Notes: generated from the sequence alone by a model not told the origin. Counted from the stretch's first letter, positions 1 through 10,872 are shown. The stretch is 64,000 nt of DNA from an uncultured Clostridia bacterium (GCA_947631405.1 CANRLC010000003.1:1-64000), one strand, 5' to 3'. Numbers and translations: made by a program.

Positions 1-90
1 GGGTTTGCTCTTATTATACCTTTTCCCGTCCCTAATTTCTACCCCCTCTGTGTCCAGTTTTAGTTTACCACTTCAAACAAGCAGAAAGCG

Positions 91-121
91 GCCCTTCTCC
101 ACGATCGGAGAGGGGCCGCCC
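91..121 (-). terminator. Rho-independent terminator of the TSCPD gene
   Basis: GC-rich hairpin gcggcccttctcc-acgat-cggagaggggccgc downstream of the minus-strand stop, T-rich on the minus strand. Confidence 0.6.
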
Positions 122-137
122 CTTTGACTGCGCCCTG

Positions 138-389
138 TCAGTCGGCCTGCATCGCCTGATACTCGGCCAGCGCGCTGGCGAGCTGATCCGGGCAGGACGT
201 GCCGTTGCGGCACTGGATGCCGCGCAGGCGGCGGATGGCCTCCTCCACGGGCATGCCCACGACCAGCGCGGCGACGCCCTGCGTGTTGCCCGCGCAGCCG
301 CCCACGAAGTGGCAGCTCTTGACGATCCCGTTCTCGACCTCGTACTCGATGGCGCGGGAGCAGGTGCCGTGCGTCTTGTAGGTGTTCAT
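138..389 (-). CDS. TSCPD domain-containing small protein (TIGR03905-like)
   Basis: 83 aa; GGCAGNTQGV...GIQCRNGTSCPDQLA carries the TSCPD signature. Confidence 0.85.
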   Translation of the reverse strand: MNTYKTHGTCSRAIEYEVENGIVKSCHFVGGCAGNTQGVAALVVGMPVEEAIRRLRGIQCRNGTSCPDQLASALAEYQAMQAD

Positions 390-557
390 CGGTCTTCCTC
401 CTGATGCGTTCGCCCGCGGGAGCGCGGGCGCTTTGGAATGCTCACGCCCTTATCATTCGACGCCGCTCGCGCGTTTCCTGCCGGCGGCCGCGATTTGGGA
501 CCGTCCCCCGGCCCGGCGCATACGATGCAGCAGCCGGGAAAGGGTGTGTCTTTGGTG

Positions 558-1409
558 ATGGAGCGATTGATCGTCTCCGGCGGGGACGAACTGCGCGAGT
601 ACGCGCTGCCGGGCGCGTCGCCGCTGCGGCGCATCCGGCTGGAGGGTTCCGGTGCGCTGTGCGCGCAGGGGGAGGAGCTGTTCTGCGCCTGCGACTGGGG
701 CGACATGATCTGGCGCATGGACGCGCGGCTGCTCGTGCCCACGGCGCTGTTCGCGGGCGGGCCGGGCATGTGCGATATGGCGATCTCGCCCGACGGCGCG
801 CGCCTCTACGCGCTCTGCGCGGATGCCGACAGCCTGCTCGCCGTCAGCGCGCGATCGGGCGCGCCGCTCATGGTCAACCGCGTGGGCGTCAACCCGCGCG
901 CGCTCGCGCTGGACGAGGACGGCGAGGTGCTGGCCGTCGCGGGCGGGGAATGCGCCAGCGCCGTGCTGCTGTGCGCGCGCACGCTGCGGGTGCTGCGGGA
1001 GATGCCGATGCCGGGGATCGTGTACAGCGTGGCGCTGCGCGGCGGCTGCGTGTACGCGCTCTGCCTCAACGAGGCGCTCGGCTCCACGCTCACCACCGTG
1101 CTCCCCGGCGGCGCGCGCCAGACGCTCCGCCTGCCGGGGATGCCCGGCCTCGTGCAGGGCGGCGCGGGCGGATTGATCGCCGCCACGCACGAGCACCTCT
1201 TTTGCGTGTCGCCGGACGGCACGCGCGTGCTGCGCGAGCGGGACGCCGCCGGGCGCGCGGGGCGCTACATCGAGCGGGAGGACGGCGCGCTGCTTCAGGA
1301 CAGCCTCGGCGAGGCGCTCTTTCTGCGCACGCGCGGCGGGCGCTGGCGGCGCGTCGCCGAGCGCGCGCGCGACGCCGCCGTGCTGGCCGTGCGCGATGGG
1401 GAAGGATAA
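558..1409 (+). CDS. beta-propeller/YncE-like hypothetical protein
   Basis: ORF with repeated 'SPDGARLYAL', 'ALDEDGEVLAV' blade-like motifs; internal ATG at 558 preferred over 438. Confidence 0.55.
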   Translation: MERLIVSGGDELREYALPGASPLRRIRLEGSGALCAQGEELFCACDWGDMIWRMDARLLVPTALFAGGPGMCDMAISPDGARLYALCADADSLLAVSARSGAPLMVNRVGVNPRALALDEDGEVLAVAGGECASAVLLCARTLRVLREMPMPGIVYSVALRGGCVYALCLNEALGSTLTTVLPGGARQTLRLPGMPGLVQGGAGGLIAATHEHLFCVSPDGTRVLRERDAAGRAGRYIEREDGALLQDSLGEALFLRTRGGRWRRVAERARDAAVLAVRDGEG

Positions 1410-1473
1410 ACGGCCAAAACAGGTATGCGCCCCGCTTATCCGCGAAAGACTAGCCCCGAAAGGGGGAGCGCGC

Positions 1474-2097
1474 ATGGATAGACGAGACGAAGGGCGCGCG
1501 CGGCGCATGCCGCTGCTCACCGCGGCGCTGGCCGCGTCGCTGGCGACGACCGAGGCGCTGCTAGCCGTGGAGGGCGAGTGGAAAAACGCGCTGCCGCTCC
1601 ACCTGTGCGGCCTGTCCGCGCTGGCGGCGCTGGCGGTGGCGCTGGGCGCGCGGGGGTGGGCGCTCGACTTTCTGTGGTATCCCGGCATGCCGGGCGCGCT
1701 GCTGGCGCTGCTCTTTCCCGCGCCCGCGGCGAGCCGGTATCAGGCGCTGCTGGACGCCTCGTATGTCGCCACGCACGCGCTCATCCTCGCCGTGCCGCTG
1801 CGCGCGCTGCGTCTGGGCGCAAGGCCGCGTCCGGGCCGCGCGGCGGACATGCTGCTTCTCATGCAGGGCATGGCGCTCGCGGCGTTTTTCGTCAACCGCG
1901 CGCTGGGTACGGATTACCTCTTTCTCATGGGGCCGCCGCCGGGCACGCCGCTCACGCGCGCCTACGCGCTGGGCTACCCCGCGTATCTGCTCTGCCTGCA
2001 GGCGCTGCTGCTGGCGGCGTGCCTGCTCATGCAGGCCGTCGTGCGGCGACTGAACGCGAAAACTTTGGTTTGTGCAAGCGCGGGGGATGTGCTATAA
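1474..2097 (+). CDS. YwaF/TIGR02206-like integral membrane protein
   Basis: multi-TM with PLHLCGLSALAAL and DFLWYPGMPGALLALLFP; RBS-like gggggagcg before ATG 1474. Confidence 0.6.
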   Translation: MDRRDEGRARRMPLLTAALAASLATTEALLAVEGEWKNALPLHLCGLSALAALAVALGARGWALDFLWYPGMPGALLALLFPAPAASRYQALLDASYVATHALILAVPLRALRLGARPRPGRAADMLLLMQGMALAAFFVNRALGTDYLFLMGPPPGTPLTRAYALGYPAYLLCLQALLLAACLLMQAVVRRLNAKTLVCASAGDVL

Positions 2098-2250
2098 TAC
2101 AATCGCGCGAAAATGCGGAATGTTCCAGATGCGATGTACAAATCGAGAAAAACGCGTTATAATAAGCTGAGCGCCCCTTTCCGGGCGCGCGCCGTCATTT
2201 CCTTCGCGCGGCCCTTCCGCGCGCATGTTTGCATCTTCAAGGAGAATATC

Positions 2251-3327
2251 GTGGAAAAGATGACCCTTTCGCCGTTGCGCCTCAAAAACCGCTGGGGGCT
2301 GACCGCGCTGAGCGTGGCGCTTTGCCTGCTGCTCGCGCCGCCGGCCGCCATGTGCATGATGCTGCCGCAGGTTGGCGCGCTCATCCCGGCGATCGCGCTC
2401 ATGTTGCTGGGCTACGTCGGCCCGGTCAGCGCGTGCGCGTGCAGCGCGATCCTCATGGGCGTGTGCGGCGCGGTCTACGGCGGATACGGCGCGATCTTCG
2501 CCGCGCTGCTGATGCTGCCCGTGCTCGCCGCCGCCGTGTTCACCCTGCGGCGCGAGATCGCGTTTTTCCCGAGCGCCGGGCTGTGCGCCGGGGTGCTGTT
2601 CGCCTCGATGGGGGCGATGATGCTCGGCGTGTCGCTGGCGACGGGCAGCGACGTCGTGACCGCGCTGACCGAGGCGCTGCGCGGCGTGTACGAGGGGCTG
2701 GGCGATCTGCTCGACCCGCTGCTCGTGCTCATCGCGCAGGCGGGCGCGCTCGCCCTGCCGGAGGGCGTGAGCCTCGACGCCGTGGCGCAGGGCGCACACC
2801 TGCCGCCGCAGGCGCGGGAGGAGATGCTCTCCTCGATGCTCTATGTGCTCAACGTCGGCCTGCGCTACGAGATGCCGATGCAGATGACCACGGGCGCGAT
2901 GCTCTCGGGCCTGCTGGGGCAGGCGATGCTGCGCCGCGGCTTGCGCAGGCGCGGGGAGCCGGTCGCCTATCCGCCGCTGCGCACATGGATGCTGCCCAAG
3001 GGCTGGGGCCGCGTGCTGGGGATCACCTACGCGGCGCTGTACCTGCTCTCGATGCTGCTGCCCGAGCGCATGGGCGTGATGGCCTACGTCTTCGGCGGGG
3101 TGTTCACCGTCATCTTCGCCGTGCAGGGCGTCGCCGCCGTCTGCTATCTGCTGCACAGCCGCGGGCGCGGCAGGGGATGGCAGGCCGCCGTGTTCGTGCT
3201 CGGCGCGCTGCTGCTGCGCTCCGTCGCCATGTTTGTCGGAATCGCCGATCAGGCGTTCGATTTTACCCATCGCCGCGAGGCGCTCGCCGAGGGGAGCAAT
3301 CCCTACGACCCGCGCGCGCGGATGTGA
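2251..3327 (+). CDS. DUF2232 (YybS-like) membrane protein
   Basis: GTG at 2251 after AAGGAG; multi-TM; conserved position upstream of rplI-dnaB. Confidence 0.7.
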   Translation: MEKMTLSPLRLKNRWGLTALSVALCLLLAPPAAMCMMLPQVGALIPAIALMLLGYVGPVSACACSAILMGVCGAVYGGYGAIFAALLMLPVLAAAVFTLRREIAFFPSAGLCAGVLFASMGAMMLGVSLATGSDVVTALTEALRGVYEGLGDLLDPLLVLIAQAGALALPEGVSLDAVAQGAHLPPQAREEMLSSMLYVLNVGLRYEMPMQMTTGAMLSGLLGQAMLRRGLRRRGEPVAYPPLRTWMLPKGWGRVLGITYAALYLLSMLLPERMGVMAYVFGGVFTVIFAVQGVAAVCYLLHSRGRGRGWQAAVFVLGALLLRSVAMFVGIADQAFDFTHRREALAEGSNPYDPRARM

Positions 3328-3352
3328 ACGCAATCCAAGGAGGGACACACGC

Positions 3353-3802
3353 ATGAAAGTGATTCTGCTCAAGGACATCAAGGGCACCGGCAAGAAGGAC
3401 CAGATCATCGAGGCGTCCGACGGCTTCGCCCGCAATTTCCTCTTCCCGAAGGGCCTCGCGCGCGAGGCGACCAACACCAACCTGAACGCCATCCGCAACG
3501 CGCAGTCCGCTCAGAAGCATCGCGAGGACGTCGAGCGGCAGAAGGCGCAGGAGACCGCCGCCAAGCTGGCGGGCAAGGTCGTGCGCGTGGAGGCGCGCGG
3601 CGCAGAGGGCGGCAGGCTCTACGGCTCCGTGACCGCGCAGGAGATCGCCGACGCGCTCAAGGCGCAGTACGGCGTCAGCGTGGAGAAGCGGCGCGTGGAC
3701 AGCCCGAACATCCGCAACGCCGGGGAGTACACGGTGACCGTGTGGCTGCACCCCGGCATCACGGCGGAGATGACCGCGCGCGTCGAGGTCGCCAAGGCGT
3801 AA
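3353..3802 (+). CDS. rplI: 50S ribosomal protein L9
   Basis: [36 protein letters not shown]. Confidence 0.97.
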   Translation: MKVILLKDIKGTGKKDQIIEASDGFARNFLFPKGLAREATNTNLNAIRNAQSAQKHREDVERQKAQETAAKLAGKVVRVEARGAEGGRLYGSVTAQEIADALKAQYGVSVEKRRVDSPNIRNAGEYTVTVWLHPGITAEMTARVEVAKA

Positions 3803-3836
3803 GCCGCCAAACGACGCCCCATTCAGGAGGAACGCT

Positions 3837-5174
3837 ATGGACGAGGCCGTTGTGCGCGTGCCGCCCAACAACGCGGACGCCGAAAAGAGCGTGCTCGGCT
3901 GCATGATGCAGGACAGGGACGCGCTCTCCACCGCGCTGGAGCTGCTCGTCGCGGACGATTTTTACATGCCCGCCAACCGGGAGATCTTCGACGCGATGCA
4001 TGTGCTGAGCAATCAGGGCATGCCCGTGGATCTGGTGACGGTGGAGGAGGAGCTTTCCCGCCGGGGCACGCTCGCGGGCGTGGGCGGATTGTCCTATCTG
4101 GTGGAGCTTTCCCAGAGCATGCCCTCGACGGTCAACGCCGGGGCCTATTTGCAGATCGTCGATGAAAAATCCACGCTGCGCCGCCTGATCTCCGCCACGG
4201 GCGACATCGCCGCCGCCTGCTACGCGCAGACGACCCCCGTGCAGGACGTGCTCGCCGCGGCGGAAAAGGCGATCTTCGACATCGTCATGCGCCGGGGCGA
4301 GGGCGCGACGCTGCAGCACATCTCGGACGTTCTGCCCGGCACCTACATGCGCATCGAGAAGCTCACGGAGCTGAAGGGCGCGATCGACGGCGTGCCCACG
4401 GGCTTTGTGGATCTGGACAACCTGCTCACCGGCATGCACGGCGGCGAGCTGATCATCGTAGGCGCGCGCCCGTCGATGGGCAAATCGAGCTTCGGCATGA
4501 ACATCGTGGACTACGCCGCCGCGACCGCCGGGCGCACCGCCGCCGTCTTTTCGCTGGAGATGCCGCGCGATCAGCTCGCGATGCGCCTGCTCTGCGGCGA
4601 CGCGCGCGTGGACATGCAGAGCGTGCGGCGCGGCTCCCTGCGCGACGACGACTGGGTCAAGCTCTCCGCCGCGCTCGGCCCGCTGGCCGCCGCCAACATC
4701 TACATCGACGACACCTCCGGCCTGACGCCCTCGCAGCTGCGCTCGCGCTGCCGCAGGCTCAAGCTGGAGCGTGGCCTCGACCTGATCGTGGTCGATTACT
4801 TGCAGCTGATGAGCGCCGACAGCCACCCCGAAAACCGCCAGCAGGAGGTCAGCGAGATCTCCCGCAGCCTCAAGAGCATCGCCAAGGAGCTGAACGTTCC
4901 GCTGGTCGCGCTGGCGCAGCTCTCGCGCGCGGGCGCGCAGCGCAGCGACAAGCGGCCCATCCTCTCCGACCTGCGCGACTCCGGCGCCATCGAGCAGGAC
5001 GCCGACGTCATCCTGTTCCTGCACCGCGAGGAATACTACGACCCCAACACCGAGGATCGCAACGTCGCCGAGGTGATCGTCGCCAAGCAGCGCAACGGCC
5101 CGCTGGGCACGGTCAAGCTGGCGTGGCTGGGGCAGTATACGCGCTTCGCCAGCCTGCAGCAGGGCGGGGTGTAA
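3837..5174 (+). CDS. dnaB: replicative DNA helicase DnaB
   Basis: PPNNADAEKSVLGCMM..., Walker A GARPSMGKSSF, DYLQLM. Confidence 0.97.
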   Translation: MDEAVVRVPPNNADAEKSVLGCMMQDRDALSTALELLVADDFYMPANREIFDAMHVLSNQGMPVDLVTVEEELSRRGTLAGVGGLSYLVELSQSMPSTVNAGAYLQIVDEKSTLRRLISATGDIAAACYAQTTPVQDVLAAAEKAIFDIVMRRGEGATLQHISDVLPGTYMRIEKLTELKGAIDGVPTGFVDLDNLLTGMHGGELIIVGARPSMGKSSFGMNIVDYAAATAGRTAAVFSLEMPRDQLAMRLLCGDARVDMQSVRRGSLRDDDWVKLSAALGPLAAANIYIDDTSGLTPSQLRSRCRRLKLERGLDLIVVDYLQLMSADSHPENRQQEVSEISRSLKSIAKELNVPLVALAQLSRAGAQRSDKRPILSDLRDSGAIEQDADVILFLHREEYYDPNTEDRNVAEVIVAKQRNGPLGTVKLAWLGQYTRFASLQQGGV

Positions 5175-5177
5175 CGC

Positions 5178-7286
5178 ATGCACACGCTGATCGTCGCGGA
5201 AAAGCCGTCCGTCGCGCGGGACATCGCCCGGGTGGTCGGCGCGAAGGAGCGGGGCGACGGGTGCCTGCTGGGCGGCGGCTACGTCGTCAGCTGGGCGCTC
5301 GGGCATCTGGTGACGCTCAAGGAGCCGCAGGAGCTGGACGAGCGCTACGCCCGCTGGCGCGCCGAGGATCTGCCCATCCTGCCCGCGCAGATGCAGACCA
5401 AGGTCATCCCCAAGACGCGCAAGCAGTTCACCGTTTTGAAGCGCCTGATGAACGACAAGGAGACGGAGAGCATCGTCTGCGCGACCGACTCCGGCCGCGA
5501 GGGCGAACTGATCTTCCGCTATATCTACGAGCAGGCGGGCTGCCGCAAGCAGGTGCGCCGCCTGTGGATCTCGTCCATGACGGACGAGGCCATCCGCGCG
5601 GGGTTCGAGAGCCTCGCGCCGTCCTCGCGCTACGACGCGCTCTACCGCAGCGCGCGCTGCCGCGCCGACGCCGATTGGCTGATCGGCATGAACGCGACGC
5701 GCGCGTTCACGCTGCGCTACGGCGTGCTGCTGAGCGTCGGCCGCGTGCAGACGCCGACGCTCTCCATGCTGGTGAAGCGGCGGCGCGAGATCGACGCCTT
5801 CACGCCGCAGACGTACTACACCGTGCGCGCGGACTTTGGAGACTACAAGGGCGTCTACATCGACGCAAAGGGCGAGCGGCGCGTACAGGACGAGGCCGCG
5901 GCCCGCGCCATCGCCGCGCGCGTCAGGGGACAAGAGGGCCGCGTCGTCGAGGCGACGCGCGAGCGCAAGAGCGAGCGAGCGCCCCAGCTGTACGACCTGA
6001 CCACCCTCCAGCGCGAGGCGAACGCCCAGCTCGGCTTCACGGCCAAGCGCACGCTCGCGCTGGCGCAGAAGCTCTACGAGGAGCGCAAGCTGCTCACCTA
6101 CCCGCGCACGGACAGCCGCTATCTCTCCCACGACATGGTGGGCAAGGTGAAGCAGGCGCTCGCCGCCTACGAGGGCGAATTGGCCGAGGTGGGGCGGCAG
6201 GCGCTCGCCTTCGGCGTCAAGCCGACGCGGCGCGTGTTCGACGACGCCAAGCTGACCGACCACCACGCGATCATCCCCACGGGCAGGCGCGCGGCGGGCA
6301 TGGCGCTCGCGGCGGACGAGCGCGCCCTCTACGAGATGGTCGCGCGCAGGCTGGCGGCGGCGTTTTATCCCGACTTTGAATACGACGCGCTGCGCGTGGT
6401 GACCGCCGTGGGCGAGGATCGCTTCGCGAGCGCCGGGCGCAGCGTCGCGCAGGAGGGCTGGAGGGCCGCCGAGCGGCGCGCGCAGGCCGAGCGTAAAAAG
6501 GCTGAGGACGACGAGACGCAGCCGCTGCCGCCGCTCGCGCCGGGCGACGCGCGCGCCTGCGCCCGGGCCGAGGTAAAGCGCGAGCAAACCAAGCCGCCGC
6601 GCGAGCACAACGACGCGTCGCTCTTGCGGGAGATGGAGCGCGCCGGGCGGCAGATCGAGGACGAGGCGCTGCGCGACTGCGCGCTGGGCACGCCCGCGAC
6701 GCGCGCGGCGATCATCGAGCGGCTGATCGAGGTCGGCTACGCGAAGCGCTCGGGCAAGAGCCTGATCGCCACGCCCAAGGGCGTACATTTGATCGACGCC
6801 GTGCCGCCGGAGATCGCCTCCCCGGAGATCACGGGCCGCTGGGAGCGCGCCTTGGAGGAGATCGCGCGCGGCGGCGAGGGCGAGGCGCGCTTTCGCGAGG
6901 GCATCGCGCGGATGGCCGCGTTCCTCGTCGAGCGCGCGCACACCGCGCCGGACGTCCCCTTCGAGCCGGAGGCGCGCAAGGGCCGCGCGGGCAAGCCGCG
7001 CGTCAAGCCGCTCGATCTCCCGTGCCCGCTGTGCGGACAGGGCCGGGTGGCGGAAAACAGCAAGTCGTTTTACTGCACGCGCTTTCGCGAGGGGTGCGCG
7101 TTCACCCTGTGGAAGGACGCGCTCGTGCGCGGGGGCGGGCCGCCGCTCACCGCGAAGCTGGTGACGCTCTGCCTGCAAAAGGGCGACGTGCGCGGCTCCA
7201 CGGGCGTGGTGCGCTACGCGCAGGGGCGCGTGTCGTTTGAAAAGAATCCCGCCGCGGCGGATCGCCGGGCGGATGAAAGGTCGTGA
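5178..7286 (+). CDS. topB: DNA topoisomerase III (type IA)
   Basis: MHTLIVAEKPSVARDIARVVGA, CATDSGREGELIFRYIY, SVGRVQTPTLSMLV, C-terminal Cys motif CPLCGQGRV. Confidence 0.95.
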   Translation: MHTLIVAEKPSVARDIARVVGAKERGDGCLLGGGYVVSWALGHLVTLKEPQELDERYARWRAEDLPILPAQMQTKVIPKTRKQFTVLKRLMNDKETESIVCATDSGREGELIFRYIYEQAGCRKQVRRLWISSMTDEAIRAGFESLAPSSRYDALYRSARCRADADWLIGMNATRAFTLRYGVLLSVGRVQTPTLSMLVKRRREIDAFTPQTYYTVRADFGDYKGVYIDAKGERRVQDEAAARAIAARVRGQEGRVVEATRERKSERAPQLYDLTTLQREANAQLGFTAKRTLALAQKLYEERKLLTYPRTDSRYLSHDMVGKVKQALAAYEGELAEVGRQALAFGVKPTRRVFDDAKLTDHHAIIPTGRRAAGMALAADERALYEMVARRLAAAFYPDFEYDALRVVTAVGEDRFASAGRSVAQEGWRAAERRAQAERKKAEDDETQPLPPLAPGDARACARAEVKREQTKPPREHNDASLLREMERAGRQIEDEALRDCALGTPATRAAIIERLIEVGYAKRSGKSLIATPKGVHLIDAVPPEIASPEITGRWERALEEIARGGEGEARFREGIARMAAFLVERAHTAPDVPFEPEARKGRAGKPRVKPLDLPCPLCGQGRVAENSKSFYCTRFREGCAFTLWKDALVRGGGPPLTAKLVTLCLQKGDVRGSTGVVRYAQGRVSFEKNPAAADRRADERS

Positions 7287-7290
7287 CCGG

Positions 7291-7770
7291 ATGCTTTACG
7301 CCGAAACGGACATCCTGCAAAACAAGGCGCGCATGAAGCGCGAGGCGCGCCGCGCGGCGCTGCTGGCGCTGCCCATGCTGGCGCTGGCCATAGCGGGCTT
7401 TCTCATCCGCTCGCAGCCGCTGTGTCTGGCGGGTGCGCTGCTGTGCGGCGGCGTCCTCATCTTCTTAGGCGATCTGCGCGTCGCGCCGCTGTGGCGCTAC
7501 GGCAAGTTCCTGCGGGAGATCACGGGCGGGCTTTCCCACAAGACCGCCGGGACGCTCGTGCGGCTGGGCGAGGAGCCGGTCTTCGAGGACGGCGTGTGGA
7601 TGCGCGAGTGCATCCTCAACATCTACGAGGATCAATCCGAGGAGGGCGAACGCCGCTTTCTGCTCGACTGCGCGAAGACCCTGCCGGACGGCCTGCTCGG
7701 GCGCGACGTGGCGCTGACCAGCCACGGCAACGCCGTGCTGGGCGTCGAGCCGCTGGGGAGCGCGTCGTGA
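7291..7770 (+). CDS. hypothetical membrane protein
   Basis: ORF with two TM segments, overlapping the next gene start. Confidence 0.55.
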   Translation: MLYAETDILQNKARMKREARRAALLALPMLALAIAGFLIRSQPLCLAGALLCGGVLIFLGDLRVAPLWRYGKFLREITGGLSHKTAGTLVRLGEEPVFEDGVWMRECILNIYEDQSEEGERRFLLDCAKTLPDGLLGRDVALTSHGNAVLGVEPLGSAS

Positions 7771-9107
7771 GCGTCTGGGAGCGCGCGTGGGGCGCGCTGG
7801 CGCGGCTCTACGACAAGGGGCGCGTGCGCGCGCTGCTGTTTGCCGGGCTGCTCCTGCTCATCGGCGCGACGATGCTTTTGCTCAACCTGCACACGCCTCT
7901 GCAGATGGACGACTACGATTACCGCATCAGCTGGGCGACGGGGGAAAGCGTACACGGACTGGCGGATGTGATCGCCTCGCAGGCGGCGCATTACCGGCTC
8001 TGGGGCGGGCGCAGCGTCGTCCACGCGATCGCGCAGCTCTTTTTGCAGGCGGACAAGCGCGTCTTCGACGTCTTCAACACGCTGGCGTACTTGGCGCTGC
8101 TGCTGGAGATCTACGCGCTTTGCAAGCGGCCCGGCAGGCGCTTTTGCTTTTCGCTGCTGCTGGCGGCGCACGCGGCGCTGTTCTTCCTCGTGCCGTTCTT
8201 CGGGACGGCGTTTTTGTGGCTGACGGGCGCGTGCAACTACCTCTGGGGCACGGCGCTGGCGCTGCTGCCGCTGCTGCTGCTCCGGCGCGGGCGCGCATGG
8301 CCGCCGCTGGCGTTTCTGTGCGGCCTGATCGCGGGCTGGACGAACGAAAACACCGCGCCGGCCGTGCTGGCGCTGGTCGCGCTGCGCGTCTTTGCGGACG
8401 CGCGCAAGGGCGAAAAACCGCGCGCGTGGCGTCTTGCGCTGCTCGCCGGGCAGGCGACCGGCATCGCGCTGATGCTGCTGGCCCCGGGCAACTTTGCGCG
8501 GGCCTCCGGCTACGCGGCGGAGGGATCGCCGGCGGCGGAGCTTCTTGCGCGCCTGCTGCGCGCCGCCGCCTACGGCGTCGTCTATCTGGGGCTGCTCGCC
8601 GTCGCCGCGCTGCTGCTCTCGGGCCTGCTGCGCGAGGCGGACTTTGACGCCCGGCGCGCCCGGGCGCTCTGGCTGTTTGCCGGGGCGGCGATCGCCTCCG
8701 CGGCGATGATCGCCTCGCCCGTGTTGTCCGACCGCTCCTACACCGGGGCGTTCGCCCTCGCGCTGGCCGGGGCGCTCACGCTGCTTTCCGACTTCGAGGC
8801 CTCCGCGACGTCGATGGCCCCGGCGCGGATGGCGGCGCTGCCGCTGGCCGTCTGCCTGATGCTCTACGGCGGCTACGGCGCGCTGCGCGACGTGACCGCG
8901 CACGAGGATGCGTGGAACGCGCAGCTCGCGCGCGCCGAGGCGGCGATCATCAGCGGGGAGGACGAGGCGACGCTTTCCAGCGTCCCGTCCCATTCGCGCT
9001 TTACGATGGACATCGCGCTGAGCGATGACCCGGCGCTCTGGCCCAACGCCGCGCTCTCCCGCGCGCTGGGGATCGCCGTGCGCGGGGAAGGCGCGATCGC
9101 GCCGTAA
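7767..9107 (+). CDS. DUF6056-like multi-TM membrane protein
   Basis: GTG at 7767 with ATG/TGA-type overlap; MDDYDYRISWATGE...YRLWGGRSVVHAIAQ...WLTGACNYLWGTAL...GWTNENTAPA. Confidence 0.65.
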   Translation: MSVWERAWGALARLYDKGRVRALLFAGLLLLIGATMLLLNLHTPLQMDDYDYRISWATGESVHGLADVIASQAAHYRLWGGRSVVHAIAQLFLQADKRVFDVFNTLAYLALLLEIYALCKRPGRRFCFSLLLAAHAALFFLVPFFGTAFLWLTGACNYLWGTALALLPLLLLRRGRAWPPLAFLCGLIAGWTNENTAPAVLALVALRVFADARKGEKPRAWRLALLAGQATGIALMLLAPGNFARASGYAAEGSPAAELLARLLRAAAYGVVYLGLLAVAALLLSGLLREADFDARRARALWLFAGAAIASAAMIASPVLSDRSYTGAFALALAGALTLLSDFEASATSMAPARMAALPLAVCLMLYGGYGALRDVTAHEDAWNAQLARAEAAIISGEDEATLSSVPSHSRFTMDIALSDDPALWPNAALSRALGIAVRGEGAIAP

Positions 9108-9143
9108 AATTCGCGCGCGGCCGCCGATCGGCGCGATTTTGCC

Positions 9144-9172
9144 TTGACAATTTGCGCAAGGTTCACTATAAT
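9144..9172 (+). promoter_or_regulatory. sigmaA-type promoter
   Basis: TTGACA-17 nt-TATAAT, perfect consensus, upstream of the 9217 lipoprotein gene. Confidence 0.85.
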
Positions 9173-9216
9173 GAAGCGGTATGTTGCCATCTTTGGCCGA
9201 AAGGATGTAAAGAACG

Positions 9217-10764
9217 ATGAAAAAGGGCTTCGCGCTGCTCGTCATGCTGCTGGCGCTGCTGCTGCTCGCCAGCGGCTGCAATCTGGTCGGTTATGACGAG
9301 GCGCTCGATAACGCGCAGGTGGTCGCCACCGTCAACGGCACGGACGTGACCAAGGCGGAATGGCTCGTCTACCGCGACTATATGGCCAACTATTACCAGC
9401 AGTATTATCAGCAGACCTACGGCGTGAACCTGCCGCTGGACGACGAGACCCTCGCCAACTACGGCGACTCCGCGCTGGAGGAGATGATCGAGTCCATCGT
9501 GCTGGAGGACAAGGCCGAGGAGCTGGGCTTCCTGCCGCTGAGCGACGAGGAGGCCGCCGACGCCGAGGCCCATGCCGACTCGATGGTCGATCTCTACAAG
9601 CAGCTCGTGCGCTATCAGGACTTCCCCGGCATCGAGACGGTGGAGGAGGAGTACGCCCGCCTGACCGCGACGCCGGACGAGGCGAGCGAGGCGACGCCGG
9701 ACGAGGCGTCCGAAGCCACGCCGGACGAAGCGACGCCGGATGAGGCGACGCCCGCCGAGCCGCAGCCCACGCCGACCATCGCGCCGGAGGATCTGACCGC
9801 CACCATCACCGACGCCGAGCTGGACGCGATGATCACCGAGCGCATGGAGGCCTACGGCTACACGCGCGACTACTTCATCCAGTCCGAGACGATGGACGTG
9901 CAGAACGACAAGCTGCGCGAGTACGCCATCGCCGACGTGTCGGTGAGCGACGACGAGGTGCGCGCCAAGTTCGACAGCCTCGTGGAGTCCCAGAAGACCA
10001 GCTACGACGCGACCCCGACGCTCTACGCCACGGCCGTGAACAACGGAAGCGACGTGTACTACGCGCCGGAGGGCTATCGCGGCGTGAAGAACCTGCTCAT
10101 CGGCCTCGAGGACGACGATCAGGATGCGCTCAATGAGCTAAACAGCACGCTTACCACCGCGCAGAGCATGCTCACCAGCGTGCAGGGCCAGCTCGACGAC
10201 CTCGACGCGGAGGACACCTCCGAGTACGACGAGGAAGCGCTCGCCGCCTATCAGGAGCAGAAGGACGCGCTGACCGAGCAGAAGGCCGAAGCCGAGGCGA
10301 CGATCGCCGACACGCAGAAGCAGATCGATGAGACGACCGAGGCGGCGTTCGCCAAGGTGCTGCCGCAGGCCGAGGAGGCGCTCGCCAAGGCGCAGGCCGG
10401 GGAAGACTTTGACGCGCTGATCGAAACCTACGGCGACGACTCCGGCATGAGAAGCGAGCCGGCCAAGACGCAGGGCTACCTGATCTGCGACGGCCTGTCG
10501 CTCTATGTGCCCGAGTTCCAAGACGCCGCGATGGCGCTTGAAAACGTGGGAGACATCTCCGATCTGGTGAAGACCGACTACGGCTACCACATCCTCAAGT
10601 ATGAGATGGACATCCCGTCCGGCGCGGTCGAGTACACCGACGAGATCGCCGAGGATCTGAAGGGCGACATGCTCACCGAGGCGCAGGACGCTGCCTATGA
10701 GGCCGCCGTCACCCAGTGGGTCTCCGAGGCGGATGTGAAGACCTATCCCAAGCGGATGAAGTAA
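9217..10764 (+). CDS. PrsA/SurA-like peptidylprolyl isomerase lipoprotein
   Basis: lipobox LLASGC; N-terminal SurA-like NGTDVTKAEW; parvulin-like C-terminus DLVKTDYGYHILKYE. Confidence 0.75.
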   Translation: MKKGFALLVMLLALLLLASGCNLVGYDEALDNAQVVATVNGTDVTKAEWLVYRDYMANYYQQYYQQTYGVNLPLDDETLANYGDSALEEMIESIVLEDKAEELGFLPLSDEEAADAEAHADSMVDLYKQLVRYQDFPGIETVEEEYARLTATPDEASEATPDEASEATPDEATPDEATPAEPQPTPTIAPEDLTATITDAELDAMITERMEAYGYTRDYFIQSETMDVQNDKLREYAIADVSVSDDEVRAKFDSLVESQKTSYDATPTLYATAVNNGSDVYYAPEGYRGVKNLLIGLEDDDQDALNELNSTLTTAQSMLTSVQGQLDDLDAEDTSEYDEEALAAYQEQKDALTEQKAEAEATIADTQKQIDETTEAAFAKVLPQAEEALAKAQAGEDFDALIETYGDDSGMRSEPAKTQGYLICDGLSLYVPEFQDAAMALENVGDISDLVKTDYGYHILKYEMDIPSGAVEYTDEIAEDLKGDMLTEAQDAAYEAAVTQWVSEADVKTYPKRMK

Positions 10765-10781
10765 AAACCAAAACACGCGAC

Positions 10782-10816
10782 GCGGGCCGCTCTCCAGACG
10801 GAGGGCGGCCCGCTTT
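10782..10816 (+). terminator. Rho-independent terminator
   Basis: GCGGGCCGCtCTCC-agac-GGAGgGCGGCCCGC-TTTT. Confidence 0.85.
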
Positions 10817-10872
10817 TGACTGCCGCGGCTTGCGCCTTGCAAAAATTTTTTCACAAATTTCCAAAAAGCGTA

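Noticed and set aside
5123-6379. 418-aa plus-strand ORF in an alternate frame
   Set aside because: Fully overlaps topB, whose motifs are unambiguous; translation is R/A/G-rich.
3759-7178. 1139-aa minus-strand ORF
   Set aside because: Antisense of dnaB/topB; R/A/H/L-rich low-information translation typical of the reverse frame in GC-rich genes.
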